A stretch of 6,033 nt of DNA from positions 1 through 6,033 of the forward strand of contig JAKAZF010000200.1 of NCBI GenBank assembly GCA_021826605.1, read 5' to 3'. The notes below the pieces were generated by a model. That model was not told the origin of the DNA and ran no database searches. It saw nothing but the letters and a program-made list of their open reading frames with translations. The DNA comes from Planctomycetota bacterium (GTDB lineage Bacteria; Planctomycetota; Phycisphaerae; WQYP01). Of this stretch, positions 5,904 to 6,033 are shown one piece after another (the stretch's first letter is position 1; every line of letters starts with the position of its first letter). A program made the translations under genes and the position numbers.

Positions 5904-6033
5904 TCAGTCATTTACCCGGCCAAGATATTCACCAGTGCGGGTATCCACCCGCACGACGGTTCCCTGGGCAATAAAGTCGGGAACATTTAGAATCATGCCG
6001 GTTTCCAGCGTGGCATCTTTGCCGACGTTGCTT
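5904..6033 (-). CDS. efp: Elongation factor P, C-terminal fragment (5' end beyond window edge)
   Basis: EF-P binds between the P and E sites of the ribosome and relieves stalling at consecutive prolines. Only the last 42 residues and a TGA stop are in the window. They read [12 protein letters not shown], then a VPDFIAQG stretch, then [14 protein letters not shown]: the end of the third (OB-fold) domain, including the strongly conserved ATLETG and DTRTGEY blocks. The modified residue at the tip of domain I lies outside the window and cannot be checked. The reading frame is open to the edge. The proline-rich membrane protein downstream contains Pro-Pro runs of the kind EF-P helps translate, but many proteins do. 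Identification from the fragment is strong because DTRTGEY is characteristic of EF-P; an EfpL-type paralogue cannot be fully excluded. Confidence 0.92.
   Translation of the reverse strand, partial: SNVGKDATLETGMILNVPDFIAQGTVVRVDTRTGEYLGRVND

Noticed and set aside
1..6033. CRISPR array, insertion sequence, prophage or tRNA gene
   Set aside because: No regularly spaced repeats, inverted terminal repeats, transposase or phage motifs, or cloverleaf-like segments were seen; nearly all of the window is accounted for by the six genes.

Overview
All six genes in this window lie on the minus strand, so transcription runs from the high coordinates to the low ones: efp (3' end only) -> membrane protein of unknown function -> Fic-family protein -> ribE -> pdxA -> hflX (cut at the window edge). 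The plus strand holds no convincing gene; its open frames are antisense shadows. There are no rRNA or tRNA genes, CRISPR arrays, insertion sequences or riboswitches that I can support, and no gene-free stretch longer than about 125 bases.

The organism is a bacterium with an estimated mid-50s % GC (judged by eye), tight gene packing, Shine-Dalgarno (SD) use on some genes and at least one TTG start. Gene content is that of a free-living bacterium making its own riboflavin and pyridoxal phosphate (PLP). The PdxA insertion and gene mix would fit an under-sampled lineage such as the Planctomycetota/PVC group, but that is a guess; no feature here fixes the phylum.

Layout. 5904-6033: last 42 codons of elongation factor P, followed by a U-tract-less hairpin. 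4793-5779: multi-spanning membrane protein with a proline/lysine-rich N-terminus. 3222-4727: 501-residue Fic protein with an intact HPFxxGNGR catalytic motif and an unrecognised C-terminal region of about 200 residues; it has its own SD and a weak promoter-like sequence. 2523-3182: riboflavin synthase, whose start codon lies 6 bases after a TAAAAT box, suggesting a possible leaderless transcript. 1426-2526: PdxA, overlapping ribE by ATGA and carrying about 20 extra residues relative to E. coli PdxA. 1-1312: HflX GTPase starting at TTG behind a good AGGAG.

How they fit together: ribE and pdxA are a translationally coupled cofactor pair (flavin and PLP; PLP salvage/oxidation by PdxH needs FMN). 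EF-P and HflX both act on ribosomes. The Fic protein and membrane protein have no obvious pathway link to their neighbours. The Fic protein is the most likely place for undescribed biology: a probable self-contained nucleotidyl-transferase (AMPylator-like) enzyme with a degenerate inhibitory motif and an unknown C-terminal module, sitting just upstream of housekeeping vitamin genes.
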